A stretch of 64,000 nt of DNA from contig NC_067206.1 in assembly GCF_026262505.1 (NCBI RefSeq), forward strand, positions 30,767,896-30,831,895. Reading direction: 5' to 3'. A program made the translations under genes and the position numbers. Position 1 is the first letter of the stretch. Each line of letters starts with the position of its first letter. Positions 1 to 8,485 of this stretch are shown here, in pieces. This DNA comes from Trichomonas vaginalis G3 (Eukaryota > Parabasalia > Trichomonadida > Trichomonadidae). A model generated the notes under the pieces. That model worked only from the letters and a program-made list of their open reading frames with translations. It made no database searches and was not told the origin of the DNA.

Positions 1-192
1 AAAAATAATATCACATAAACTCATATTATTTTCTAATATATAACTATTTTATATAAAAATCAAATTCAATGATCTTAAAAGCGAATGATAAACATCAAAA
101 TTTACGAATATAATGAGTGGGAATATAATGCTTATCTATCATAAAACCATATGAAATATCAATTTTTGCTTTACGCCTAATTTTTGATTTTC
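1..192. other. Distal A-side flank of a gene cassette lying left of the window
   Basis: This stretch matches 10256-10437 almost base for base, the A-side flank of cassette G1. It is therefore the outer end of another cassette whose minus-strand genes lie left of position 1. It is AT-rich and has no credible coding frame. It ends in the junction sequence CCTAATTTTTGATTTTCC, after which the 113-bp satellite begins. Confidence 0.8.
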
Positions 193-3100
193 CATTTCGA
201 AAAAACCGAAACTGCAAGGATCTCCGATTCTCGATATGATAATTTATTTGATTCCGGGGGACACCCCGGTTATCAAATATATTTATTAGAACGGAAAATC
301 TCTCACATTTCGAAAAAACCGAAACTGCAAGGATCTCCGATTCTCGATATGATAATTTATTTGATTCCGGGGGACACCCCGGTTATCAAATATATTTATT
401 AGAACGGAAAATCTCTCACATTTCGAAAAAACCGAAACTGCAAGGATCTCCGATTCTCGATATGATAATTTATTTGATTCCGGGGGACACCCCGGTTATC
501 AAATATATTTATTAGAACGGAAAATCTCTCACATTTCGAAAAAACCGAAACTGCAAGGATCTCCGATTCTCGATATGATAATTTATTTGATTCCGGGGGA
601 CACCCCGGTTATCAAATATATTTATTAGAACGGAAAATCTCTCACATTTCGAAAAAACCGAAACTGCAAGGATCTCCGATTCTCGATATGATAATTTATT
701 TGATTCCGGGGGACACCCCGGTTATCAAATATATTTATTAGAACGGAAAATCTCTCACATTTCGAAAAAACCGAAACTGCAAGGATCTCCGATTCTCGAT
801 ATGATAATTTATTTGATTCCGGGGGACACCCCGGTTATCAAATATATTTATTAGAACGGAAAATCTCTCACATTTCGAAAAAACCGAAACTGCAAGGATC
901 TCCGATTCTCGATATGATAATTTATTTGATTCCGGGGGACACCCCGGTTATCAAATATATTTATTAGAACGGAAAATCTCTCACATTTCGAAAAAACCGA
1001 AACTGCAAGGATCTCCGATTCTCGATATGATAATTTATTTGATTCCGGGGGACACCCCGGTTATCAAATATATTTATTAGAACGGAAAATCTCTCACATT
1101 TCGAAAAAACCGAAACTGCAAGGATCTCCGATTCTCGATATGATAATTTATTTGATTCCGGGGGACACCCCGGTTATCAAATATATTTATTAGAACGGAA
1201 AATCTCTCACATTTCGAAAAAACCGAAACTGCAAGGATCTCCGATTCTCGATATGATAATTTATTTGATTCCGGGGGACACCCCGGTTATCAAATATATT
1301 TATTAGAACGGAAAATCTCTCACATTTCGAAAAAACCGAAACTGCAAGGATCTCCGATTCTCGATATGATAATTTATTTGATTCCGGGGGACACCCCGGT
1401 TATCAAATATATTTATTAGAACGGAAAATCTCTCACATTTCGAAAAAACCGAAACTGCAAGGATCTCCGATTCTCGATATGATAATTTATTTGATTCCGG
1501 GGGACACCCCGGTTATCAAATATATTTATTAGAACGGAAAATCTCTCACATTTCGAAAAAACCGAAACTGCAAGGATCTCCGATTCTCGATATGATAATT
1601 TATTTGATTCCGGGGGACACCCCGGTTATCAAATATATTTATTAGAACGGAAAATCTCTCACATTTCGAAAAAACCGAAACTGCAAGGATCTCCGATTCT
1701 CGATATGATAATTTATTTGATTCCGGGGGACACCCCGGTTATCAAATATATTTATTAGAACGGAAAATCTCTCACATTTCGAAAAAACCGAAACTGCAAG
1801 GATCTCCGATTCTCGATATGATAATTTATTTGATTCCGGGGGACACCCCGGTTATCAAATATATTTATTAGAACGGAAAATCTCTCACATTTCGAAAAAA
1901 CCGAAACTGCAAGGATCTCCGATTCTCGATATGATAATTTATTTGATTCCGGGGGACACCCCGGTTATCAAATATATTTATTAGAACGGAAAATCTCTCA
2001 CATTTCGAAAAAACCGAAACTGCAAGGATCTCCGATTCTCGATATGATAATTTATTTGATTCCGGGGGACACCCCGGTTATCAAATATATTTATTAGAAC
2101 GGAAAATCTCTCACATTTCGAAAAAACCGAAACTGCAAGGATCTCCGATTCTCGATATGATAATTTATTTGATTCCGGGGGACACCCCGGTTATCAAATA
2201 TATTTATTAGAACGGAAAATCTCTCACATTTCGAAAAAACCGAAACTGCAAGGATCTCCGATTCTCGATATGATAATTTATTTGATTCCGGGGGACACCC
2301 CGGTTATCAAATATATTTATTAGAACGGAAAATCTCTCACATTTCGAAAAAACCGAAACTGCAAGGATCTCCGATTCTCGATATGATAATTTATTTGATT
2401 CCGGGGGACACCCCGGTTATCAAATATATTTATTAGAACGGAAAATCTCTCACATTTCGAAAAAACCGAAACTGCAAGGATCTCCGATTCTCGATATGAT
2501 AATTTATTTGATTCCGGGGGACACCCCGGTTATCAAATATATTTATTAGAACGGAAAATCTCTCACATTTCGAAAAAACCGAAACTGCAAGGATCTCCGA
2601 TTCTCGATATGATAATTTATTTGATTCCGGGGGACACCCCGGTTATCAAATATATTTATTAGAACGGAAAATCTCTCACATTTCGAAAAAACCGAAACTG
2701 CAAGGATCTCCGATTCTCGATATGATAATTTATTTGATTCCGGGGGACACCCCGGTTATCAAATATATTTATTAGAACGGAAAATCTCTCACATTTCGAA
2801 AAAACCGAAACTGCAAGGATCTCCGATTCTCGATATGATAATTTATTTGATTCCGGGGGACACCCCGGTTATCAAATATATTTATTAGAACGGAAAATCT
2901 CTCACATTTCGAAAAAACCGAAACTGCAAGGATCTCCGATTCTCGATATGATAATTTATTTGATTCCGGGGGACACCCCGGTTATCAAATATATTTATTA
3001 GAACGGAAAATCTCTCACATTTCGAAAAAACCGAAACTGCAAGGATCTCCGATTCTCGATATGATAATTTATTTGATTCCGGGGGACACCCCGGTTATCA

Positions 3101-3931
3101 AATATATTTATTAGAACGGAAAATCTCTCACATTTCGAAAAAACCGAAACTGCAAGGATCTCCGATTCTCGATATGATAATTTATTTGATTCCGGGGGAC
3201 ACCCCGGTTATCAAATATATTTATTAGAACGGAAAATCTCTCACATTTCGAAAAAACCGAAACTGCAAGGATCTCCGATTCTCGATATGATAATTTATTT
3301 GATTCCGGGGGACACCCCGGTTATCATATATTTTAAATAATAGAACGGAAAATCTCTCACATTTCGAAAAAACCGAAACTGCAAGGATCTCCGATTCTCG
3401 ATATGATAATTTATTTGATTCCGGGGGACACCCCGGTTATCAAATATATTTATTAGAACGGAAAATCTCTCACATTTCGAAAAAACCGAAACTGCAAGGA
3501 TCTCCGATTCTCGATATGATAATTTATTTGATTCCGGGGGACACCCCGGTTATCAAATATATTTATTAGAACGGAAAATCTCTCACATTTCGAAAAAACC
3601 GAAACTGCAAGGATCTCCGATTCTCGATATGATAATTTATTTGATTCCGGGGGACACCCCGGTTATCAAATATATTTATTAGAACGGAAAATCTCTCACA
3701 TTTCGAAAAAACCGAAACTGCAAGGATCTCCGATTCTCGATATGATAATTTATTTGATTCCGGGGACACCCCGGTTATCAAATATATTTATTAGAACGGA
3801 AAATCTCTCACATTTCGAAAAAACCGAAACTGCAAGGATCTCCGATTCTCGATATGATAATTATTTGATTCCGGGGACACCCCGGTTATCAAATATATTT
3901 ATTAGAACGGAAAATATCTCACTTTTCGAAA
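193..3931 (+). repeat. Satellite array S1, 113-bp monomer, about 33 copies
   Basis: A head-to-tail 113-bp monomer: the marker ACGGAAAATC recurs exactly every 113 bases (291, 404 and so on). Each monomer carries two self-complementary motifs: CCGGGG-GACA-CCCCGG, extended outward by TTTGAT/ATCAAA, and TTTCG-aaaaaa-CCGAAA. Copies are nearly identical. Exceptions are a variant linker near 3325 and single-base changes in the G run near 3760 and 3870, close to the palindrome. The last monomer is diverged (AAAATATCTCACTTTTCG) and merges into the palindrome arm. Since 113 is not a multiple of three and stops occur in all frames, it is not coding. Confidence 0.97.
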
Positions 3932-3947
3932 TTTTTTTAACAAAAAT

Positions 3948-4160
3948 ATGGCATTCTTAAATTATAGTTACATGTTATTTCACAATCATTATCATTAAAA
4001 AATTCAATTATTCAAGTTGTTTTGTCCCGACGGTTTTTACGGTTATAAAAATGGTTGCGAACTCAATCCATCAGCAAAATGTCGGTTGGGGTGCCCTTCT
4101 TGGCCTCCTGAGTACTCACCAAGATACCCCCAGCTCCCGCAAAACACCTCCCTTAGGTGA
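3948..4160 (+). pseudogene. Cys-rich open-frame relic in the palindrome arm
   Basis: From ATG 3948 the frame reads 16 codons to a TAA (3996-3998), then continues in the same frame for 53 codons (3999-4157) to TGA. The second part contains CPDGFYGYKNGCE, then a C-x3-C pair (CRLGC) and a Pro-rich end (PPEYSPRYPQ). The Cys/Gly/Tyr spacing resembles EGF-like or other secreted Cys-rich modules, but it is too short to assign. The segment is about 50 % GC, richer than its surroundings, which could reflect former coding or a structured RNA (see the hairpin entry). The mirror copy lies on minus at 5480-5692, and further copies lie in the other palindrome arms. Coding status is doubtful. Confidence 0.3.
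4088..4159. other. GC-rich stem-loop cluster in the arm
   Basis: Nested complementarity is visible. GGGGT (4088) pairs with ACCCC (4126-4130), TCTTGG (4098) with CCAAGA (4119), and the inner TGAGTACTCA (4109-4118) is a perfect palindrome. A second stem, CACCT-cccTT-AGGTG, follows at 4145-4159. This could be a structured RNA, a cruciform-forming site, or a by-product of the Cys-rich frame. It matches no tRNA, 5S or SRP pattern that I could recognise. It is repeated in every intact arm. Confidence 0.35.
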
Positions 4161-4255
4161 GCATTAACTGATGACATGAGTTAACAATTCTACAAAATCA
4201 TCAAGCATGAAGGTTTATGATTTATAAATCAAAATCTCAGAAACTGCTTGACTTT

Positions 4256-4403
4256 GCAAGTTGCTGTCTTTACCGGTTACTCTGCTGCAATCTCTTTTCT
4301 GATTGCAGGCAGAGTTCTGCATCCTGAGGACTTTGCCTTGCAGATATGCTTGTAATCACTACGTGAGCAACTTAGTGTTGCAAGTTGCTGTCTTTACCGG
4401 TTA
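4256..4403. repeat. 24-bp direct repeat pair within the arm
   Basis: The same 24 bases, containing GCTGTCTTTACCGGTTA, occur at 4256-4279 and 4380-4403. The 100 bp between them are rich in short inverted repeats, such as TGCAATC/GATTGCA in mirrored form. The same pair is found, mirrored, in the right arm and in the arms of the other palindromes. Confidence 0.85.
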
Positions 4404-4499
4404 GCTTTTTTTGAAGTTTCTTCGCATCTTATATAAGCTCTAGATCAATATTTATCATCAGAATTTGCATCTCATAAAGCACGATATTAATCAAATAGG

Positions 4500-4550
4500 C
4501 AAATTTCATTCGGAGTCTCTCATTAAATGAGAAACTCCGAATGAGATTTG
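4500..4550. repeat. Strong imperfect hairpin in the arm
   Basis: CAAAT/ATTTG, CATTCGGAGT/ACTCCGAATG and TCTCAT/ATGAGA form a three-part stem with single mismatches between the parts and a tiny loop. It is a palindrome inside the palindrome, present in every intact arm of the window. Confidence 0.8.
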
Positions 4551-4614
4551 CTCTAAGGTAATGTACTTGTTATGCTTGGCCTAGAAGCAAGGAGGAAACA
4601 TGTATATGGTTTGT

Positions 4615-4677
4615 TTATACTGAAGTTATCTGGAATTCTCTCAATTGAGGATTCAAATCCAGATAACAGCAGTATAA
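4615..4677. repeat. Extended hairpin at one arm-spacer boundary
   Basis: TTATACTG (4615) pairs with CAGTATAA (4670-4677), TTATCTGGA with TCCAGATAA (ending 4666), and CTCAATTGAG near the centre is self-complementary. The outer stem needs spacer bases, so it exists only at this edge; the opposite arm-spacer edge has just the inner stem. The two ends of the spacer are therefore structurally unequal. Confidence 0.65.
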
Positions 4678-4806
4678 GTTAATATTGTTGTGCACCTCAG
4701 GTTGTTTATAGGCCCGAGAACGAGAAAAGAATTTATGGTGTGAATTGGCTCGATATATACCTACGCTCTGTAAAAAATACGTTATATTTTCTTTCATATG
4801 AGAAAA

Positions 4807-4965
4807 ATGTTTTTCTTTTTTATAATAGTATGTGCTTTGTTACTTCATAAATTGTCTATTTTTCTTATTAAAACCTATTTTTTCCGTGTGATTCGGAATC
4901 TACGCATTCAAAAAATGCGTTTTCCGCTCTCAGAACGCGAAAATACGAACTACATGACGAGATAA
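4807..4965 (+). CDS. Candidate small membrane protein in palindrome spacer (P1)
   Basis: A 52-aa frame from ATG 4807, or 55 aa from the in-frame ATG 4798, to TAA 4963-4965, lying wholly inside the unduplicated spacer. The N-terminus is a continuous hydrophobic run (MFFFFIIVCALLL, then SIFLI). It is followed by a basic, aromatic stretch (FFRVIRNLRIQKMRF) and a polar end (SERENTNYMTR), consistent with a single signal-anchor helix. TCATA, fitting the trichomonad initiator TCA-Y-W, overlaps the first ATG. Initiation at the second ATG would give an 11-12 nt leader, typical of trichomonads. It points toward gene B. I recognise no family. Function is unknown; coding is an inference from position, motif and composition. 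Confidence 0.5.
   Translation: MFFFFIIVCALLLHKLSIFLIKTYFFRVIRNLRIQKMRFPLSERENTNYMTR
4902..4920. repeat. Short hairpin in spacer
   Basis: ACGCATT (4902-4908) and AATGCGT (4914-4920) are complementary across five bases. It lies within the small spacer frame and is present in all spacers, so it may simply be coding sequence. Confidence 0.5.
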
Positions 4966-5708
4966 TTGAGATTTTATCTGGATTTGAATCCTCAATTGAG
5001 AGAATTCCAGATAACTTCAGTATAAACAAACCATATACATGTTTCCTCCTTGCTTCTAGGCCAAGCATAACAAGTACATTACCTTAGAGCAAATCTCATT
5101 CGGAGTTTCTCATTTAATGAGAGACTCCGAATGAAATTTGCCTATTTGATTAATATCGTGCTTTATGAGATGCAAATTCTGATGATAAATATTGATCTAG
5201 AGCTTATATAAGATGCGAAGAAACTTCAAAAAAAGCTAACCGGTAAAGACAGCAACTTGCAACACTAAGTTGCTCACGTAGTGATTACAAGCATATCTGC
5301 AAGGCAAAGTCCTCAGGATGCAGAACTCTGCCTGCAATCAGAAAAGAGATTGCAGCAGAGTAACCGGTAAAGACAGCAACTTGCAAAGTCAAGCAGTTTC
5401 TGAGATTTTGATTTATAAATCATAAACCTTCATGCTTGATGATTTTGTAGAATTGTTAACTCATGTCATCAGTTAATGCTCACCTAAGGGAGGTGTTTTG
5501 CGGGAGCTGGGGGTATCTTGGTGAGTACTCAGGAGGCCAAGAAGGGCACCCCAACCGACATTTTGCTGATGGATTGAGTTCGCAACCATTTTTATAACCG
5601 TAAAAACCGTCGGGACAAAACAACTTGAATAATTGAATTTTTTAATGATAATGATTGTGAAATAACATGTAACTATAATTTAAGAATGCCATATTTTTGT
5701 TAAAAAAA

Positions 5709-6009
5709 TTTCGAAAAGTGAGATATTTTCCGTTCTAATAAATATATTTGATAACCGGGGTGTCCCCCGGAATCAAATAAATTATCATATCGAGAATCGG
5801 AGATCCTTGCAGTTTCGGTTTTTTCGAAATGTGAGAGATTTTCCGTTCTAATAAATATATTTGATAACCGGGGTGTCCCCCGGAATCAAATAAATTATCA
5901 TATCGAGAATCGGAGATCCTTGCAGTTTCGGTTTTTTCGAAATGTGAGAGATTTTCCGTTCTAATAAATATATTTGATAACCGGGTGTCCCCCGGAATCA
6001 AATAAATTA
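5709..6009 (-). repeat. Short satellite stretch s1, about 2.7 monomers, inverted
   Basis: 113-bp monomers in the opposite orientation to S1. The monomer next to the cassette has a fixed one-base deletion in the G run (ACCGGGTGTCCCCC), and every corresponding short stretch in this window carries it. That marks these as copies of one ancestral junction. It ends at AATCAAATAAATTA, where the cassette starts. Confidence 0.95.
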
Positions 6010-6133
6010 GCATTACTAACATTCCTTTTTTATTTAAAATTTTCAATTCTTAAAACAAAGTTTTCTTTAATTTTAATATATTGTTATTTTTGAATAAAAA
6101 TACAATAATACTAATGCAACAAAAGCTTCCTAA

Positions 6134-6337
6134 AATTATATTTGCGCGTTAATTGTAATTCATAATGATTTTGAAATATTCCTCCTGGCCAGAAGAGCCT
6201 ATTACTTGATTTTTGGCTTGGGATGCAAAAATAAATGCAATACGTATTTAGAAAGATATCTCAAATCCTTTACCACAGATAATGATGTAACTCTCCAGTT
6301 TGTTGATACGATCTTTATGGCGTTTCCTTTACAATAA
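6134..6337 (+). other. Antisense open stretch, possible gene relic
   Basis: 67 codons without a stop between TAA 6131 and TAA 6335, with no initiating ATG. The translation is varied rather than simple (for example CKNKCNTYLERYLKSFTTD). It lies on the strand opposite gene B and beyond its 3' end. The G4 copy has a one-base deletion near 35443. It could be a decayed exon or chance in AT-rich DNA. Confidence 0.2.
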
Positions 6338-6648
6338 ATAAGTATGCGTTAGAAAAGGAATCCAATATTAGTCAGCCATTTCAAAAATTCACTTAAAAAC
6401 AAGAATATCTTTAAAGAACTGAAGACAGAAGGGCTAAGGCTTTATAAAACAAAGTATATCATTTCTTAGGAACTTAATATGAATAATACCATATACTTTT
6501 TATCTATTACGAAAGAATTCAGCAATTTTCACACAGAATGAAGTGACAAGATATCTCTCTTTAAGTTACTATATTATTTGCTGCCTTTTATTCTATAATT
6601 AATGAAATTTTACTTTAATTACAATATAAACATATAAATTTTATAATT

Positions 6649-6753
6649 TCACATGAAAAAGTTCCTAACCACAAAATTGCCTGGTACAACCATGCCACCT
6701 GGCATCACCATTCCACCTTGCATCATCATGCCTCCACGGTTGTTCAATTGTTG
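6649..6753 (-). other. In-frame Gly/Met-rich tail beyond gene B stop
   Basis: Immediately after gene B's TAA the frame stays open for 34 codons to a TGA at 6649-6651. The translation is Gln/Asn then Gly/Met-rich (QQLNNRGGMMMQGG, then MPGGMVVPG), which looks like a natural continuation of the Gln-rich end of B. A single C-to-T change (CAA to TAA) would explain it. All other copies have the same arrangement. Confidence 0.6.
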
Positions 6754-7971
6754 TTACAATTGAGCGATCATATTTTGGTTTTGCTGAAGTTGATTTTGCA
6801 TTAATAAAACACCTGCCTGCAATGCAGCAACTTCAACACATTTGGCTTTATAATCATCATCTTTGGAAGAAATAGTATTCTTTAATTTAGAAATTTCATT
6901 ATTCCTATATGAAATACGTGACTGCAATTCAGATATGTCATCATCCTTGGATGAAATACTTTCTTTCAATGAGTCAATTTCGGAATCTTTGGAAGAAAGA
7001 CGTTTCCTCAAAGTAGAAATGTCGTCATCTTTGGAAGAAATCTGAGATTTCAATGAATCATATCCACTTTCTAAGGAAGAAACGCGTTTCCTCAATGTAG
7101 AAATTTCATTATCTTTGGAAGAAAGACGAGATTCCAATGACTCAATTTCTTCATCTTTGGAAGAAATTCGTCTCTTCAAGTTAGAAATTTCGGAATCTTT
7201 AGAAGAAATCTGAGACCTCAACGGAGGAAGTTCCGAATCCTTGGAAGAAAGACGTTTTTGTAACGATGAAATTTCGGAATCTTTGGAAGAAAGTTGAGAT
7301 CTCAACGACTGGATCTCATTATCTTTGGAAGAAATATGGGATCTCAACGGTGGAAGTTCCGAATCTTTGGAAGCAAGGCGCTTCTGTAACGATGAAATTT
7401 CGGAATCTTTGGAAGAAAGTTGAGACTTCAATGTAGAAATATCGTTGTCTTTTGATTTAAGTTGCTTTTGTAAATTTTGTATGTCAGAATCTTTTGAAGA
7501 AATTTGTGATTTTAATTCATTAACTTGCTTAATGGAATCTTGTTGCTGGGCAAGTTTTTGCTTAAGTTCCTCGCAGTTCTTTGAGGTTTCCCGAAGTTTG
7601 TTATAAAGATCATGGTAATGTTCTGTTAATTTTTGATTTTCTTGAAAAATTTTGTCGAAATGATAGCTGATTTCTTTCATTGATCTGAAATCAAGTTTCT
7701 CTTCAAAAAGAGTTATTAAGCACTTCAATTCTTTGTAATCTTTAACGTGGACACGAGCTTTATGAAAACTTCTGAATAAATCATTAGTACTTAATTGTTC
7801 TCTTCCGAACTTGAAGAGTAAATCAACTTTCCTCAATCCTAGCTTCGAATATTTCAAAACATTGACTGCAATTTTAATTGAGTCAAAGATATAAAAGAAT
7901 GTTCCGTCTTCGATATAGCTAATTATATGCTTTGCCGACTCTCTATTATCTATCACGCAATCGCTTAACAT
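6754..7971 (-). CDS. Gene B: coiled-coil repeat protein (G1 copy)
   Basis: 405 aa. Residues 1-112 are a helical domain shared with gene A (roughly 70 % identical by eye; for example SYIEDGTFF, FHKARVHV, LFEEKLDFRSM). Residues 113-152 are a first coil. Residues 153-376 are sixteen 14-residue repeats of the form LxSxISSKDSEISS. Each repeat is two heptads, with Leu/Ile at most core positions and Lys at every second d position. At DNA level this is a 42-bp minisatellite. The C-terminus is Gln-rich. There is no signal peptide or membrane segment, so it is probably a cytoplasmic, oligomerising scaffold-like protein, but its function is unknown. The ATG is preceded by TCATA at 9-13 bases. It lies downstream of gene A on the same strand, 514 bp away. 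Confidence 0.85.
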   Translation of the reverse strand: MLSDCVIDNRESAKHIISYIEDGTFFYIFDSIKIAVNVLKYSKLGLRKVDLLFKFGREQLSTNDLFRSFHKARVHVKDYKELKCLITLFEEKLDFRSMKEISYHFDKIFQENQKLTEHYHDLYNKLRETSKNCEELKQKLAQQQDSIKQVNELKSQISSKDSDIQNLQKQLKSKDNDISTLKSQLSSKDSEISSLQKRLASKDSELPPLRSHISSKDNEIQSLRSQLSSKDSEISSLQKRLSSKDSELPPLRSQISSKDSEISNLKRRISSKDEEIESLESRLSSKDNEISTLRKRVSSLESGYDSLKSQISSKDDDISTLRKRLSSKDSEIDSLKESISSKDDDISELQSRISYRNNEISKLKNTISSKDDDYKAKCVEVAALQAGVLLMQNQLQQNQNMIAQL

Positions 7972-8485
7972 TAGCCTTTTATGACCTGCGACTATAAAAA
8001 AAATTTTTTTGAGTCGTCATAAAAATACTCATTAGACTAAGATACACATAAATGACTTTTAATTAAAATTGTTTTGCATTCAAATTTTGACAATGCTTAC
8101 ACTTTTTCTGACTAAAAATTAAATTTCCCAAAGAAAGAAATCTGTTTCATCTAAAGTAATATATGCTGGTACAAGGAACAGATTGGATATAATTATTGCA
8201 ATATTTGCCCTAAAGCATTTGTAAATTCTTCGAAGCATTATAAGAAGAATCAAGTTCCTTTTACGATAGCTTTGTTTTGAGATTAACATATATACTATGG
8301 ATCTAAAGGTAACATCCCTTAATCAATCTTTTTAAAAACTTTGTCGAAAAAATAAAAAATAAAAATTATCTAGATATAATTATCTTTGATGATCGTTATA
8401 TTTGGAAGAGTCTTATTGAGATTACTTTATATCTTGTTAATAAATTTAAGATATTATAATAAAATTTAAAATAAAAACTAAAAAT

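Larger units (their letters stand above)
3932..5708. repeat. Palindrome P1: 735-bp inverted arms around a 307-bp spacer
   Basis: The left arm (3932-4666) and right arm (4974-5708) are reverse complements. Paired landmarks always sum to 9640: ACCGGT at 4396/5239, CATTAAATG at 4521/5111, GAATTC at 4633/5002. There is thus no indel between the arms and I saw no mismatch. The spacer is 4667-4973 and holds a small reading frame. Each arm carries a GC-rich stretch (4081-4160), two copies of a 24-bp direct repeat (4256-4279, 4380-4403) and several hairpins, the best at 4500-4550. The flanking satellites are also inverted, so the symmetry continues past both arms. It is not a simple insertion into an array, because the flanks would then share one orientation. 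Confidence 0.95.

Noticed and set aside
184-402. Small proteins encoded by the satellite (frames such as ...DTPVIKYIY on either strand)
   Set aside because: These recur only because the monomer recurs. 113 is not divisible by three, stops interrupt every frame, and both strands give similar frames.
193-3931. CRISPR array, suggested by regular 113-bp spacing and palindromic motifs
   Set aside because: The entire 113-bp period is conserved with no variable spacers, and the setting is a eukaryotic satellite.
4018-4160. tRNA, 5S rRNA or SRP RNA in the GC-rich arm segment
   Set aside because: A faint B-box-like string and short stems exist, but no cloverleaf, no 5S consensus and no SRP core could be built.
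4868-5068. 66-residue minus-strand frame spanning spacer and right arm, and the 60-residue frame at 4615-4797
   Set aside because: Both cross the arm-spacer border and overlap the better-supported small membrane frame or its leader on the opposite strand; no initiator-like motif precedes them.
3932-5708. Palindrome as a transposable element inserted into a satellite array
   Set aside because: The satellite on the two sides has opposite orientation, which a simple insertion cannot produce, and no target duplication or transposase is visible.
5735-6046. 103-residue minus-strand frame beginning MKILNKKGM
   Set aside because: Only the first dozen residues are cassette sequence; the rest is satellite translation.
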